This document shows, piece by piece, positions 34,301 through 49,200 of a stretch of DNA of 64,000 nt. This stretch comes from Macquaria australasica (lineage: Eukaryota; Chordata; Actinopteri; Centrarchiformes; Percichthyidae). Location of the stretch: positions 2,649,501-2,713,500 of the forward strand of contig SEMN01000010.1 of the NCBI GenBank assembly GCA_005408345.1, read 5' to 3'. The number at the start of each line of letters is the position of its first letter. Position 1 is the first letter of the stretch. The notes beneath the pieces are model-generated. The model was not told the DNA's origin. It was given only the letters and a program-made list of their open reading frames with translations, and searched no databases. Position numbers and translations under genes: made by a program.

Positions 34301-37300
34301 TTAGATACTAACAGGGAACAGCCGTGCCACCCACGTACAGTCTGCACTAACAGTTTACTCACAGCAGTCCTAGCTGGATCTGGGTGGGCTCGCTCACAGA
34401 GGTCAGCTCTTTCATGTATGCCATCTCATCGGACTCCTCTGCTCTGTTGGTGGAACGACAAAAAAGGAATAAACAAACTGTTTTCCTCTCTCATTGGACA
34501 CAAAAGTTGTATCTGAAGATAGTCCAGTGACCCAAAACAGCATGACACATGACATGTTTGAGCAGTTTCTATTTTCTTTTAGCTATTATTAGCAAGTTCT
34601 GTGTGAATGTGATATTACTACCTCACTTTAAGATGAGTCAGATTTTAAGATTCTTAGGATTTAAAAATGTTATTTCTTTGCCTGCTTTTTTGCAGACACT
34701 GATGTCGACACTAAATCCTATTTGCACAAGAGGATACAAATACCACAACTGTCAAAGCTGGAAGTGGATAGTGTTTTCTCCTCTGTCACTAGGAGGCGCA
34801 GTTGCTCCAGAGAGCTGGGTGCTTATGTTGTGTTTTAGCCTTGTGAGGGTCGACCTCCTCTCACCTTCTGCCCCAGGCCTCAAACACACCGCTGTCTGTG
34901 GCCAGAGCATCCTCAGACACCCCTGCTGACACTCTCCTGGCCCTCCTGCCGCTTCTGTTGCCACTGTTCCCCCTCAGAGTCACTCCTAAAGACGAAAACA
35001 CACCCAGTTAATCATCACATAGTCTTCATTCTTTGGGACAAGGATCAGATCTCTTTCACTTGCCTGTGGAGGTGAAAGCACCCTGGGCCCCGCTCTCTCT
35101 GTGGCTCTTGTTGTCCAGCTGATGCATGGCGGCGGGGCCGAGCGCGTCCTCGTTGCTCAACATGGCCGTGTGTGACAGGGGTTGCGACTGGGCCCGCAGC
35201 CCCTCTAACAGGCCACGGCCCGCCTGCTCCATGTACTCCTCCGTCATCTGGGTGAGAGGGCAGTCCTGAGGGGCAGAGTGGTAGGGTGTGTCCATGGGAG
35301 AGCTGGGCGGCGACAGGGAGGAGAGCGAGGAGCGGGAGGAGAGGGAGGCCAGGGACTGCGGGGTGTCGTGGGAGCGTTTGGTTTTGCTCTGGGTTAGGGG
35401 GTCGGGGGTGAACATGAAGCAGTCTCTCGACACGGTCTCTGGTTGCAGCAGGTAGCGTAGGTGGGGGTCGAGCGGCTCCCCGGCCCCGTCGTGACGCTCG
35501 TACTGGGGGAGACCATAGATGTCACTGAAACTGATGGAGCTGAGGGAGCCCCGGCTGGACGCCAGGGAGCCCCGACTGGAGGCCAGAGAGCCGCGGCTGC
35601 TGCTGGACGACACCGTCAGGGAGCTGGCCGACAGGCTGGAGATAAGACGACAAGAGACGCATAAGAAAAGATACAGAGGTGCACTGAAGAACAACTGAAC
35701 GCTTGAAGAATTTGCAGGTGCCGCACCTCTTCAGCTGGGAGTGAAGGTAGGTGGTGATGCGTGTGGCCTCCTCCAGCTGTCTCAGCAGAACGTTCCTCTT
35801 CTCCTGCTGCAGGATCCTGTCAGGAGGCAAAAGAAATTTAATTTAATGAGCACTTAGTCCACTTCTCTGTCTTGATACTGCAGAGAAATATGTTGGGTCT
35901 ATCCTAAAAACCAAAACAATCATGTATACATCAGTCCAGATGATATGACGGCACCCTTATTTCCCCTCCAATTACAGGAGCATGACTGCAGCACTAACAG
36001 ATAGTGATAGCATAGTGAACACATAGGAGACATTTTATATTAAAGAGAGTTATTTCCCCTTGATCAGCTCACTTTACACACATGTGCTATGTCCCAGTTC
36101 CATACTATATACTAACCGTATACAGCATGGACTATATACTAATCTTCATAAAACACTGTTTTTACTGTACTGTTACAAGAACTGGGACTTTAGCAATTGT
36201 CAATACATTTAGTAAGAAATCAAGCATTTATAATATGAATACTGACTGTTTTGACTTTACTTCATTTTGTTAATTTTCCAGTGTGAACATAGCACAAACT
36301 CGGAATGGGGACACAAGTGCAGTCCTACAGCTAACTGGGATTTATGACGACTACATTGTTACCATGAATCAGTTTAGCATGGTGAAGAAACGTGGCAGTG
36401 GCACATGTGCATGCAGTGATTATTTAATTTGATATAAAAAGAGAAACCAGCTGGCTTCTATCTTCAAGCCACACACGCATATCAAAACCATGATGAAGCT
36501 ATATTTGTGGAGGAGATGAAGGGGCAGAGGAGTTCTCTGACTCTGGGCCCGTGGAGCTACAGGGTCCCACCGGAAAGACCATGTCGGTAGCACACAAATA
36601 CTCTCATATGAAATGACATTATTATAACAATAATACATTTCCCATTGAAACCACCTTCCCAGTTAGAAAAGATTTGTGGTTTACTGGCTACTGTCACTTG
36701 TCTCATTTCTAGTTTGTACAGTCCTTTCAAGGAGAAAGTACTAGGACTGGAGGGCCTTAAAATGTTATTTATTAAACTGCAATCTGGTTCCAGAGTGACT
36801 GATTATTCTGTTAATTAATGGTTAATAAATTGAGAACAACAATTCATTTAAAGGGCATTTAATTGTATGTGTGATATCTATCTTATGGCTCTTACTGTAT
36901 TATTGCCGAGTTCAAATTTGCAGAAACAGATAAATGAAAGTACTGTGTATGTGTGTGTCATGCAGCGATTTATTTTGTCTTGATTTATTTGTATGTATTA
37001 TGCCTATGCATCTTATTTTTAAAACTGATTAACATTGTTAAACATGAAACTTACAATATTTATACTGAGGTAATAATAAGAAAATACAAAAGTCTGATAG
37101 TAATAACAGTAAAAAATGTGTCATGGCAAGTATAGAGGTCATCCTAGAAGCCCAGTGTGCAAAAAAAACCAAAACCTCAATCCTGAGTGCAGACTGTCAT
37201 CATTCTCACCTCTGATTGGCTCCCTGGCTCTGGGAGCTGTGGGCCCTCTGCACCTCCTCCTCCAGCCTGGAGCGCTCCTCCTCCAGCTGCAGCATCGTTT

Positions 37301-40300
37301 CCGGAAGGTGCTGCTGCTTGCTGACCAGGATGATCTCCTGCAGGAGCGCCTCCTTCTCGCGCAGGAGCTGCATGAAGTCCCGGTCACGGTCCGCCTCGGC
37401 CCGCCCCGACCAGCTCTCACTGTCCAGCTGTGCTAGCTGGTGCTGTATACTCTGCACCCTGAGAAAACAGCGAGGAAGGAACAATGTAGTGCCAAACTTG
37501 CAAACATTTGTTTACATCAACTTTGCTGGAGCCAAATGAGCCTGGCACTGTCAGTGAAGTACAGAGGGCACCGAGTTCATATGCCATGATCAAAAATGAA
37601 AAAAAAAAATGTTAAGAACTTAGAAGCACAAGATCATATTATAGTGATATGTGGCCAATATTGTAAATCAGTAACAAAGCCAGCTATGATATATCACCAA
37701 ATCTGTGTAACTGGTTACAACACATAGCTCTGAAATGGCCAAATACTTTTATTTTAGGAACTAAAGGAACTGATGATTTACTGTATTTATCAATTGCATT
37801 ATGTGTTTTCTGTCTTACAGAATTGTATAGACTGTTGGTGACAAACAGAGTCCTTTTTGAACACATAAACAATACGTAGGCTACACATGCCGTCATTCAC
37901 ATGAAAAAAAAAAAACATAAATCGGCATAAGTCTGAACATGAACACCTTTCCCTCATAATAAATCCAACAATTATGTATCACTACACTTCTTGGAGTCTC
38001 TGCCGGTTGCCTTGCATGAGGGTTAGTTAAGCTAAGCTAAGCAAAGCAGCTTTTATTGAACGGACAGATATGAGAGTGGCATCTCATCATTCAACTGTCA
38101 GCAAGAAAGCAAATAAACGTATTTGCCAAAATGTCAAACTAAAGTTAGTTGTTTTTCAAATGAAATTAGGTTTTTATATAAAGCTGTAAATAATTATGTA
38201 CAAAAACATGATTTTGACTTGAAAATCAATCTAATAATTAGCCATTAGGCAGTTCTTTTGAGTCTTTATTTAAGTAAGGTGAATTCCTAGATGGCTACTT
38301 GTTAATATTTGTATAAGAGTTTACTGAGTTCATGTTAGCTGCAGTGTTCTGCACAGCCTCTGTGTACTCTGCACAAGTGTTTATAGCAATTTGGCAGAAT
38401 CAGCTCCACGTAAGACCGCATATTTGAGCCCAGCAGACAATTCATGCTGCGACTTTAATGACAGCATTCAGCATAGTAATTCCTACCTGAGCCATACTGC
38501 TGCATCAGCCAGTGGTCTTACAGGTGTGTATCACCGACACGTTTATTCAGACGGAGTTAAGTGGGATCTCAGATTCAGTGAGTCCTCAGCTCTGATGAAA
38601 TAACTGTGTTTATGTGTGCTGGATTTCAGACAGAGTGACTCAGTGACAGAGTATGCAAGTTTCCACAGGTCTCCCTTCTCACTCCCTCCCTCCTTCCCTC
38701 CCTCCCTCCCTCCCTCCCTGATGTCATGGTTGGCATTGCTGTTGCTGGGTCACCACAGCAACATGAACCTTGTAAAAAAAGTGTGCACGGACAGAGCCAG
38801 CGTAATAACACGGTGACTCTTGCTGCTGCAGCTATCATCACACTGCTGCCCCTTACAGCTGGAACATACACGGTCCAACCAACCAGGAGTGTATCAGTCA
38901 TTAGATAACACACCCCCTCCTGACATACTTGTGCTGGAGTCATAAGCACCTCTTTTCAACAACTAACAGAAATGCAGGCTTCTGCCAATGTTGATTTTGC
39001 CAACGTATAATCTAGCCTGCGCTATAGGGTGAGCTGGGATATATTTAACCAAACAGTGTGTATATTAAACCACCTTGTGGAGGAGCAGGGTGTACACCGA
39101 GGCAGTACTCTCTCCGGCTGTGCACACAAAGGCAGCACACAGTCAGCAGCAGCGTGGCCAGGGAAGAATGTGACCACCCAGCTCATTCCGATGGCCAGAC
39201 ATCGCTCAGCAGCCTCGGCCACCGGGCGCAAATACTATTCATAACACGCCCTCCCACTGGACAACGCGCAGGGACCGAGGACCGAGAGGGGGCTGACGGG
39301 GCCTGTGAATCAGTGCAGCATGCCAGTGTGTCATAGTACTACGACTTGATAAACAACAAAACAACCAGACATACTTACTTTTTCTTGGCTTCCTCGTACT
39401 GCCAGTTGACTTTCACTTTGTCCACTAAATGCGAGGAATCTTGGGAACCATACTAAAAAAAGTGACAAATAAAAGGATTATAAGATGCCTTTAAGTCACA
39501 GCAATTTACACAACAAACAGCGGTAGATACATGGCTTACAAGAACAAGTTTGATCAGAATTTTTGTCATTAGTCATTTCAGATATATGAGGTAAGGTATA
39601 GGGAGCTTCCTGCAGCTTATCTAGTCATCATTTGAGCAGCTGATTATTCTTTTAGAGCAGAGGTTTTCAAAGTCTGACACTGAGTGGCCCTCATCCCACA
39701 TCACCTCCCACTTGAACCATGTATTTTTAGCTTAGATTTATATATTTCTTTTGTGGAAATTAGCAACATGAAAAGTATGCTGAATTAGCTATTAGCAGTT
39801 CCTGTTTGCAATGTACCCATGGGTGTACAGACAACTATCACTGGATTACTGCAATACTGAAGAAAACTTAAAAATGTGATAATTCTTAGTCAAGTTCTGG
39901 AGTTATAAGGAGCGTGTTTTTTTCCATGATTCCTAATTCCTAAGTGGATTTGTGGACGTTTTATTTGTAATGGACGAAGTGTAAGTCACGTGGAATTTAA
40001 AAATATTTTATCATGTCTGTGTGGTCAAATTTGAGTTATGACTCAAGAGAAGGTGTAGAAATTGTGGCCCACGCCTCTGCACACCCTCTTCAGTTCTCCC
40101 TGACAGCTTGAAAACCTCTGTTTTAAAGGGAGACAGGTAGGAGTAGCAGTGTCTCCTACCTCTCCCATGATGTCAGTCTGGCAGCCAGTGTCACAGTACT
40201 GCTGCAGATTGCACGAGTCACCCGCGATTCCAGTGCTGTTCGCCACCTCGTTGGCCGAGTCGCTGATAGACAAACTGCTTTGGAAGTTCACCGTCAGCTT

Positions 40301-43210
40301 GGCCAGACTCTGTGGGATGGAACAGTGATTAACACAACTGAATATTAAAGACGAAATCATCTGCATAATATAATATGACTCGACCAATACCTCACTGACA
40401 ATATTTTGGCTTTTTCCTGTTCCTCATTAAAAAAAACAAACATTTAAAGTGTGTCATTTGCCTCCAGTATGTGTTCATAAATAGATTGTGACATTGCCAG
40501 GAAATGCCTCTGCAAATGTGGCCCGACAATCAGACTGAATCATCGTCTATTATTCATCAGAGTCATCCATACACCATTACATTTTTTGCTTTGATGACAA
40601 AATCAAAAGACGTGGTCGGTGATTCAGATGTCTGGAAATGCGTTTTCTTAAAAGACAATGATGAGAAGCAGCAGAACAGTAGAGGATAACTGACACTAGA
40701 GGTCAGCAAAGAATACTCCACCAACAAGAAGAGGCAATCTTTAAAAAAACAATCAGATACCTGGATGAGGTCCTGCCTCTCCTTCTCGCCTGTGCTGATG
40801 GCCTTCTTTATGCTTCGCAGCTCGTTGAAGATGGCTTGAGCCTCGTCCAGCTTGTAGTTTGTCTGACTGCAGGACATCTTCCTGTCAATCCTGTGAGACA
40901 CACACACACACACACAAAAATGAGATTTGAGATTTAAACCTCAGAGGTTAAAACTGCTTGATGTCCTTTTGTTTGGTGACTGAGATCTGTAGTATGTTCA
41001 TTTGCCAACACGTTTTTCCCGTTTTTTCTTTCTTTCCCTACTTTATTTTGTCTTGTTTTTCTCTTATTTATTGTCATTTCTGATTATTAATAATAATTTA
41101 AATTGTTGGGGGATAAACTTGCTTTTAAATGTTTCCTTGCTAAGCGGTTGTCTACTTATATTATAGACATTTAAAAGATGCTTGCTTAAGCTTTATGTCC
41201 CAACCTTGTGTCTATCAGCATGTAAACGGCCTGACTTGCTATGTTTTAGGCCATTTTCTTATCTAGGTTGAGGTCTATGGAGCTTCAAAACTGACAAAAT
41301 GTAGTAAAACTGAGTACATCATTTAGTAGTATAATAATATTGTTAGTTAAATAATTTAAATAGAGTGTACTATAAAGCATCAAACATTTTCTTTAACCTA
41401 CAGTCAGTTGGTAAAAACACATTTAGTCAGTGTCGGGCTTCCATAGGGATCAATATTAGAACTGAATAATTTGACTTTTCTATGACATTATATCACCAGG
41501 GTTCGTACAGATTTTTAAGAGTAAAATTCAAGAACATTTCAAGCACTTTCAAGGTACCTAAACCAAAAATGTCAGACTCTCGAAGCCTTGATCATCACAT
41601 CTAAATTGTTACTATAAATGCCAGGAGACAACAAACAAATATGACGAGTGGATCGTTTCATTTCAAATATTAAAAGACGTTTGGTTTTCATGTGTGATTG
41701 TGTAGATGATGAAACACCAGATTATGTTGAAAATCAAGCATTTTTCAAGGAGTATATTCAAGTATAGTAGGTGCTTTGATGCAATGTTATTTACTTATTT
41801 CCAATCCTAGTAAAATTTCTCAGTAAAAAAGGGATAGCATAATTATTGTTAATTCTGGGGGAAAAACAAAAAAAGTCCTCTGTGACACGACACCTGCATT
41901 CTTAGGTGTGCCTGCTGGGCATTATTATGCTATATACACCATCACCCAATTATAGTTTACACAAGAATCAGAATCAAGTAGTTTTAAATTAAGAATGTCA
42001 TCTCTCATTCACTTACTAGCAACAGGGTGGGGGCTTTATATTGGAAAACAGGTCAGTGGAAAATAAGTCACAAGAAATTCATCAGATGAACATCTGAAGT
42101 ATTTCTGTGTGGGAGGTAACATCAGTGAACCACTCAAGTGTTTTTTTAGACTGTGGTCAGTTATGAAATACTGACACTGCATGTGACAGGTCGGTGTAAA
42201 TGCTAATCTGTTTCCACATGCTGAGATATTGTGTTGGACTTTAAAGTGCTGCTTTTTAAAGACTCAGCTACAAGACTCGAGACCCTCTGTATTAATTATG
42301 ATCCACCGAGAGACTATTTATAACGTCTCTATAAATTATAAAATAACAAAAACAGATGGATCCACTATTCCTGCCAACATATGATGAACAAAATCTGCTC
42401 TCCTGCTTTGAAGGGAATGGTCTTGTATTCTTCAGTGTGGGTACGAGGTGGGGGTTTGGCTGTGAGCTGGAGGAGTGCAGTGTGGTGCCTCCTCCATCAC
42501 TGGGCCTGGCACGTGGCCCCCGCTCCCACCACAGCCCGCTTCCTTCACTCTCCTTCAACAGCAGGTACTGTTCATCCACCCTGCCTCTTCCTCCCAAAAC
42601 AAGCTCTGCTTTGTTCCCCCCCACCCAATTGGCCAGGGCCTGGGAGTTTATATGCTTAGCAAAAAAAAAAAAAAAAAAAAAAAGGCACTGCCCACCCCTC
42701 AGTGCCTGCCTGTATTGAACCCCCCACCCTGTCTACTGTAGAGAAGCAAATATGCTCACATTTTCTTAACAAGCAATAGGTTTTAGGTTGATTAAGTCCT
42801 TAAAACCACCAGCTGAGATGTTGGTTGCGGATACAGAGTTAAGTCTGCACAGTGAAAACACACAGTCTGACAATTTGTGAAATTTGTCAAGATAAGGCCG
42901 AATACAGATGAGCAGAAAAGATACTTGTACGCCAAACTGTCCAAAAGAGATAAACTCCTGACTCCAACTCCTGAATTCTTGTACTCGGGTGGTGAAGATT
43001 GAGTGGGGGCATTTTCTACGTCAGAAGCAGTTTGTTTGCTTTATCTGACATGACATGGCGTGGAGAACAATTAGCTGTATTGCTGACAACAGCTGAGATT
43101 GGAAAAACAACAGCCATAGGCTACCTGCCAGCCTCAACGATACTGACCCAGAGGAAACAATAGGACGCACACACACAGGCTAGCAAAGGCACAAACACAC
43201 ATACGAGTAC

Positions 43211-43263
<53 letters not shown>

Positions 43264-46200
43264 TGCAAAAACTCAAGAGGAGGATGCGTCCATGTTTTCT
43301 GCAAGCTGTGTATTCTCCTGGCTATTCTGGGAATCACTCGAGTTGTGTATTATCTAAGAGATAAGGGACTCTTTGCCAGGACTCAGGAAGTGCAGAGGAA
43401 TTTGCTGCCAGATATCTCTGTGTTTTTGAAACTGCTCTCGAGCCTACACCTCCCCTCCTCCCTCTCTCCTCCCTCCCTCCATGGAGGAACTTCCTCTCCA
43501 GGCTGAGCCTTGGCTCCCTGCACTCCACTGGTGCATCCTCTTCCTGAGGTGGAGTCCCCTTTTCCATCAAAAACTCCCTCCATTTGCCTTTTCTCAAACG
43601 CTCTCTTTTTTCTTTTTTCCTCCCGAGAGGTGGAGCTTCTAATTCTAACATGAAATTTGGGACCGCTCAGAAATGTTTCCAGCACAAAAGACGCTATGTG
43701 TATGTGTTTAAATACCAACACAAACTGAAGGAAAATAGGAAACTGCCTCTAAAACACAAAATGAAGAAGAGTATCTCCTTATTATTCTTTGAAAATCCTC
43801 TTGTTTTCTATGTGGGTCAAAAGGTGGTTTTGCTCAGTATCTTTGAAATCTCACCATTTCTTACTTATTTTGAATATGAAAACCTGCTAAATTACGTGAA
43901 ATATTTTGTATGAACACAAGCAGACATGAGAGGAGAAAGAGAGTTTGACAGAGGAACGAGGGGAAAAGGGAAAAGGCCGCTGGGTGGGAGCAGCAGGGCC
44001 GAGTGTCGTAGGAAGGAGAAGGGTGGCCGTGGGAGGAAGGGTGGGCCTGGGACACAGAGGCAGAGGAACACTCACTCTTGCAGGGTCTCCACTCCCATTT
44101 CCTTATACTGCAGCTCCTGCTTCACCTGGGCCAGCTCCTGCTTCAGTCTGGAGAGCTGCGGACACAAGGCCGAGCACCGGGTTACCATGGCGCACAATGG
44201 GCTTCTCTCACCACCAACACCGGCCAAAACTGCCTAGTCATGACTATTCACATCCAGGAATGCTCCGCTATGTTTATACAGAGACACACGTGTGTATGCG
44301 TGTGCGCGCGCACACACACACACACACACACACAGAGTTGTTCACATACTGAGGCTTTCTCTCCTGAAAAAGGTGTCTGATTAGGGTTTCCTTTTGGAAA
44401 AATACTAAGATTCTATTTGTTACTGTAGTCTGTAATAATTCAGTGTTGTCGTATATCAACTTTAAAGGGGCACTCCACTGATTTTACACATCAAGTCCAG
44501 TTTACTCATCACAGGGACTATTATTCAGCCTGTGAAAACAGTTGTATACTGTTGTCTGTGGCTCTTTAGTTTGAGAAAATAACTGGGATGATGTCTAATG
44601 AAAGATGCTGCTGAGTTGCATTATGGGTAATGTAGGATCCAGTGTTTTGGGGGCCTGATCCATACTATGGACTAAAGGTCAGGATATCTCAGCCTCTGCT
44701 GCTTTGATTTTGACCATTGTTTTTTTTTTTTTATTAGTATCTTGTAAGACTCTTATGGACGTCCAATATTAAATGGATGGAGTGCTCCTTTCAGTGGAAT
44801 TGCATTGTGATGACATGATCATAAAATTCTGTTAACCAAATAACGCTTCCAAACTAATTATAATTCAAATGTTACAAAATTAGTCACTTTGGTCTTTGCT
44901 TTACATCTTTGAAGAGTTTTGTCTAATCTAATGCATAACAGTTAACTGTACTGAAAATCAGCTTGATTATGTTATTTGTAATTTTGCAGACATTCGACAC
45001 ATTGTGATGTACTGTATATCGCTATCAGTAAAATGGTAACAAGACTGTCTACAGCCATGCTAGCAGCTCGGTGAGGCCGTACTCAGGCAGCTAAATGCTA
45101 ACATTAGTATGATAACATGCTCACAATGACAATGTAATAGGTAACGTCTACCACAGTCACCATCTTAGTTTAGCATATTAGCATGCGAACAATAGCTAAT
45201 TAGCACTAAACACAAAGTAGAGCTGAGGCTGATGGGAATGTCATAAGTTTTACAGGTATTTGGTCATAATCCAAAATATTGGAGAAACTGAAATTTTGAC
45301 ACGATGATAGCGCTAAATGAAATGTCAGAGGATCAAAGTTATTACAATTCATCCTCTGGGAACCATAAAAGTCATAAAATAATGGGCAGTGATTTTTATT
45401 GGAAACATGAGTGACCATAAATCCCTTTGACACATGCTGATTTATGGGTGTAGCCTGGGAACGACGAGTCGATAAGGAACGTGTACTTAACTGGTCATTA
45501 TTAGATAATAAGGGACAATATTGCGTCATACATCCTCAAAAACAGTCTCGACTATGTACACTTGCAACAAGTCTCTTTGAATTATTCCAGTTAACAACAT
45601 GAATTAAATGAATCATCTGAGTGTGATTTCTATAGGAACAATAAAGTCCTACTCATCTAAAATGTCCCTGATCCAGGAAACACCCTCACCCATGTGACTG
45701 ATCTCAGAGAAATGTCCACCTTGGACCTGTGAGTCAGTGACCTAGCCTCTGCCCGACCCTTTGATGATGATCTCATCCTCATCCTCTTGAGACCCCGGGC
45801 CAGAGCCACAGTATCCTGTAGGGGCCACACCCCAGCCCCCTTTTCTGCCCAAAAGGGCCCCTCGCTGCAGCCCATTGTTCTCCTAAGATAATGACTTACC
45901 CGCTCTCGTCTACAAGCTATTTCCACTTTTATTTGGTCAGGGTCGTATTTCGCGTTTGAGGACGAACCAGAGAGCGCTGTGAACACAAAAAAACAAAGGA
46001 CACAGAGGGATCAGCAGTTAGTTGACAGTGATGATTTTGAGGCTAACTTGTAATACTGAGAGTTGAAGGGGGATCCGGTGTCGTCTCCCAGCCTTTGCTC
46101 TCTGTGGACGCCCCCCTGGACGCTGTGTGTGTGACAGCTGGCTTGAGTCGGAGGGTAAACTGGGTGGAGGTGGTTAAAAGAGAGGGTGGGGTGAAGCAGG

Positions 46201-49200
46201 AATGGGGATTTGGAAGATCTTCTATAGATCTGCACCCCCACCAGTTCCTGAAGGGACATCAACAATATAGCACATCCAGCCAAGATAATTAGGTCAGCTC
46301 AGGTCAGAGTTTTGGTTGTCATGGAGCCTTCCAGTTCACACTTGTCTCACCCTTTAATTCTTTCTTTCCATGTATGCGTATTTTTTTAATCATGAAACAC
46401 AGGGTTGCGTGTCAGGAGAGGGAGCTGGACGTGATTGTATCTTACTGCTGGTGATGGAGCGGTTGTCCTCAGACAGCTCGTGGAAGAGCAACATTTCCTG
46501 CTGAGCCAGCTCCAGACGCTGTTGCTTGACCAGGTACATCTCCTTCTTGGCTTTGAGGGCCTCCTGGGCCACCACAAGGTACTCCTTCAGCATGCGCTCC
46601 TGCTCCTGCCGCCATTGAGTCCGCGGGTTCTCAATCTGGGTGGTCTCTGACAACAGGACACGACACAAGCAGCTAATAAGCAAATAATCCTATAAAGATG
46701 TGTGATAATATCAATCAGAAAAGCAAGAAGGTCCTATGGTACCTTATCTGTATTGACATTCAGCTCTGATTTCTCCAGTGTATTATACAGTGAGATCCGT
46801 GTTCATGTATTTTTCTTAAATTCATTCAGTGCTTGGAGACAAATGGGGATATACTCACTGTTGATGTGGTCGATGTAGTAAACTCCCACTTGCTGGTCAT
46901 AAACTTCCTCCCACCCGAGAGGCAGTTCATCCCCAACACAGTCGGCAAACGTCAGCGGTTTGGTGATCCTGAAATGATTTAAAATCTATTCAGTGCAACA
47001 GTAACCCTGTGGAATGCACATGTGCACTTTAATATCAGCTTAAGAAATAATAAGATATACAGTGTCTACGTTAACTGGATTTTACATAGCCTTACTGAAG
47101 TCTGGTTTTCTGTCTCCCACATTATGTAATTGTCCCTGTTAGTATTAACTGGCCTACAGGGAGCTCTGCTCCATTTATCATGTTTATAAAAGGTGTTTTC
47201 AATGTTAATCGAGGGGAAAGAAGCAAAAAGTAAACATTCATTCTAAAGAATATTCTCTCCTCCAGCACCCTGACCCTCAAGCAAAAGGGCACCTTGTACC
47301 AGTCTTGTGTTTCGGACCCGAGTTGTCGCACTGCCTCCCATGTAAGTTTTGAGATGTGTATTATAGAGAGATAGAGAGAAACCCTATCGCAATTTAACAA
47401 TTATCCAGTGATCCTTTCAGATCTGATCAGTACACAGTACAGTACACAGCTTATGTTTCACAGCACACATAAAAACAATGAAAGAGGTTTTAAAGTATGA
47501 ATACATATGGGTAATGAATGTTTATGCATTTCGATGAAGGACATTTTTCATGCTGGTCAAACCTGAAAACTCTTTCACTCATGTTTATGTGTCTAACTGC
47601 TTCGCTGGGTAAAAATAAGGGTAATGTGATTCTTAGGTTTCCCTAACTTGAATGAAATATATTCAGTTATCTTATATACAGAATAGAAGCAAAGAAAATA
47701 ATTATTATCTAGCTTGAAACTATTCTTCTAATGTTGGTGACAAATTTACAAGCTTGTGCATTTTACAAGGTTATAAAAGGTAGCAGATCAGGAGACAGGA
47801 GACCAAACTGTTGATAGTTCTGAAGCTAAGCTGAGGAAATAACATAGTCTCAAGTGTGTTCAGTCTTAATAAACTGTCAATCAATGCCTGGAGACTTTTC
47901 ATGTACTAAAAACCTCAATGATTGTACCCAGACACCCGGACCAAAAATAGTTCAAAACATCACAACCCACTGGCTACAACTGCCCTACAAAGCTAAAATG
48001 AAGTAACTACATATTAAGTCAAAATTCAGTTAAAACTAGAAACTGACATTTTTTATGCCATATAAATGTATAATTTCAAAGAAAACTGCATGTTATATGT
48101 GCAGTCTAAGCTAAAAACCAAACCAAGCAACTACACAGCTAAAGCAAGAGATATCCTGTTAAAGCTAGCTGGAGATAACAACAGCTAGCTAAACGTCCTT
48201 ACTTCCCTCCCCCTAGCTGTTTCCTGTAATTAATATATATATCAATTTTGGTGAACTAACACCTTGGTAATTTAATTTGTTATACCACACAAGAAAAGCA
48301 GCAGCTAAATCCAGACACGGAGAAAAAACAACTAAACTAGTCCTGCTAAAAAGGCAGCTAGCCTAGCTTAGCAGTAACTGCTATCTCAGCTTCTGAATCT
48401 AGCTGAATTCATGGTTTGGTTTGGTTAAGCTATATTATTAAACTGTAAATTAAAAAGTGCTTTATACATTCATGCTTTGAACCCTTTTTCTCAACTTCAT
48501 CTTTTGTGTAGTTACAGCTCTCCACCTTTGTAGGGCAGCAAAGTTGTGTGCCCATATATATCATAAAAAGTCAGTTCAGATTTAAATTTAGCCATATATG
48601 TCAGAAAAATATCAATATATGCATGTAAACATACATAAATACAACGTTACAAAGTACACACCACGTAACAGTAAACACACTATTGACGGGTTAGTTTACA
48701 TAGACAGGACACAAATACAAGGGCAAACTCTTTAAACTTCTTTTTAGATTTCTTTAAACAGAACTTTGCTGTGATATTAAAGCGACTTTCATAAAACTCT
48801 TCTTAAAAATGTCTTCTTTAAAGTTTGAATTTGCAGAGATTAAACGTCAACAATAAAAGACTGCCAAAGTGTAATGATTTATTAAGCCCTGTGTGTGGAT
48901 GTGGGCCCCATCAGCACACACTGTGTCAGGCTGTAACAGTGACTATGACATGGCGGAATTAATGACATTAGGCTGATATATACCCAACTCTACTAATCTA
49001 CACATATCAGCGAGCTGTGAGCCAGTGGGTCTGATGACAGCAGTACATACAGTAACTGTCTGATTACCATCAATCAGCGCAGACAAAGGGGGGGGGGGGG
49101 GGGGGGGTTCAGTGGCAGTGACCCCTTCCACCACAGTATGCTCACAATGCAGACAGTGCATGAGGCCTGGTTCTGGCGAGGTATGCATACAATGAAGGGA

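Noticed and set aside
42356..42741. Three overlapping + strand open frames of 88-120 codons, proline- and serine-rich.
   Set aside because: They overlap in different frames, end near a homopolymer A tract, show no domain or splice context, and lie inside a wwc3 intron. Their composition reflects C-rich DNA.
43584..43913. 109-codon + strand frame starting MPFLKRSLFSFFLP.
   Set aside because: It is lysine-rich and AT-rich with no recognisable domain, in an intron antisense to wwc3, with no supporting splice sites.
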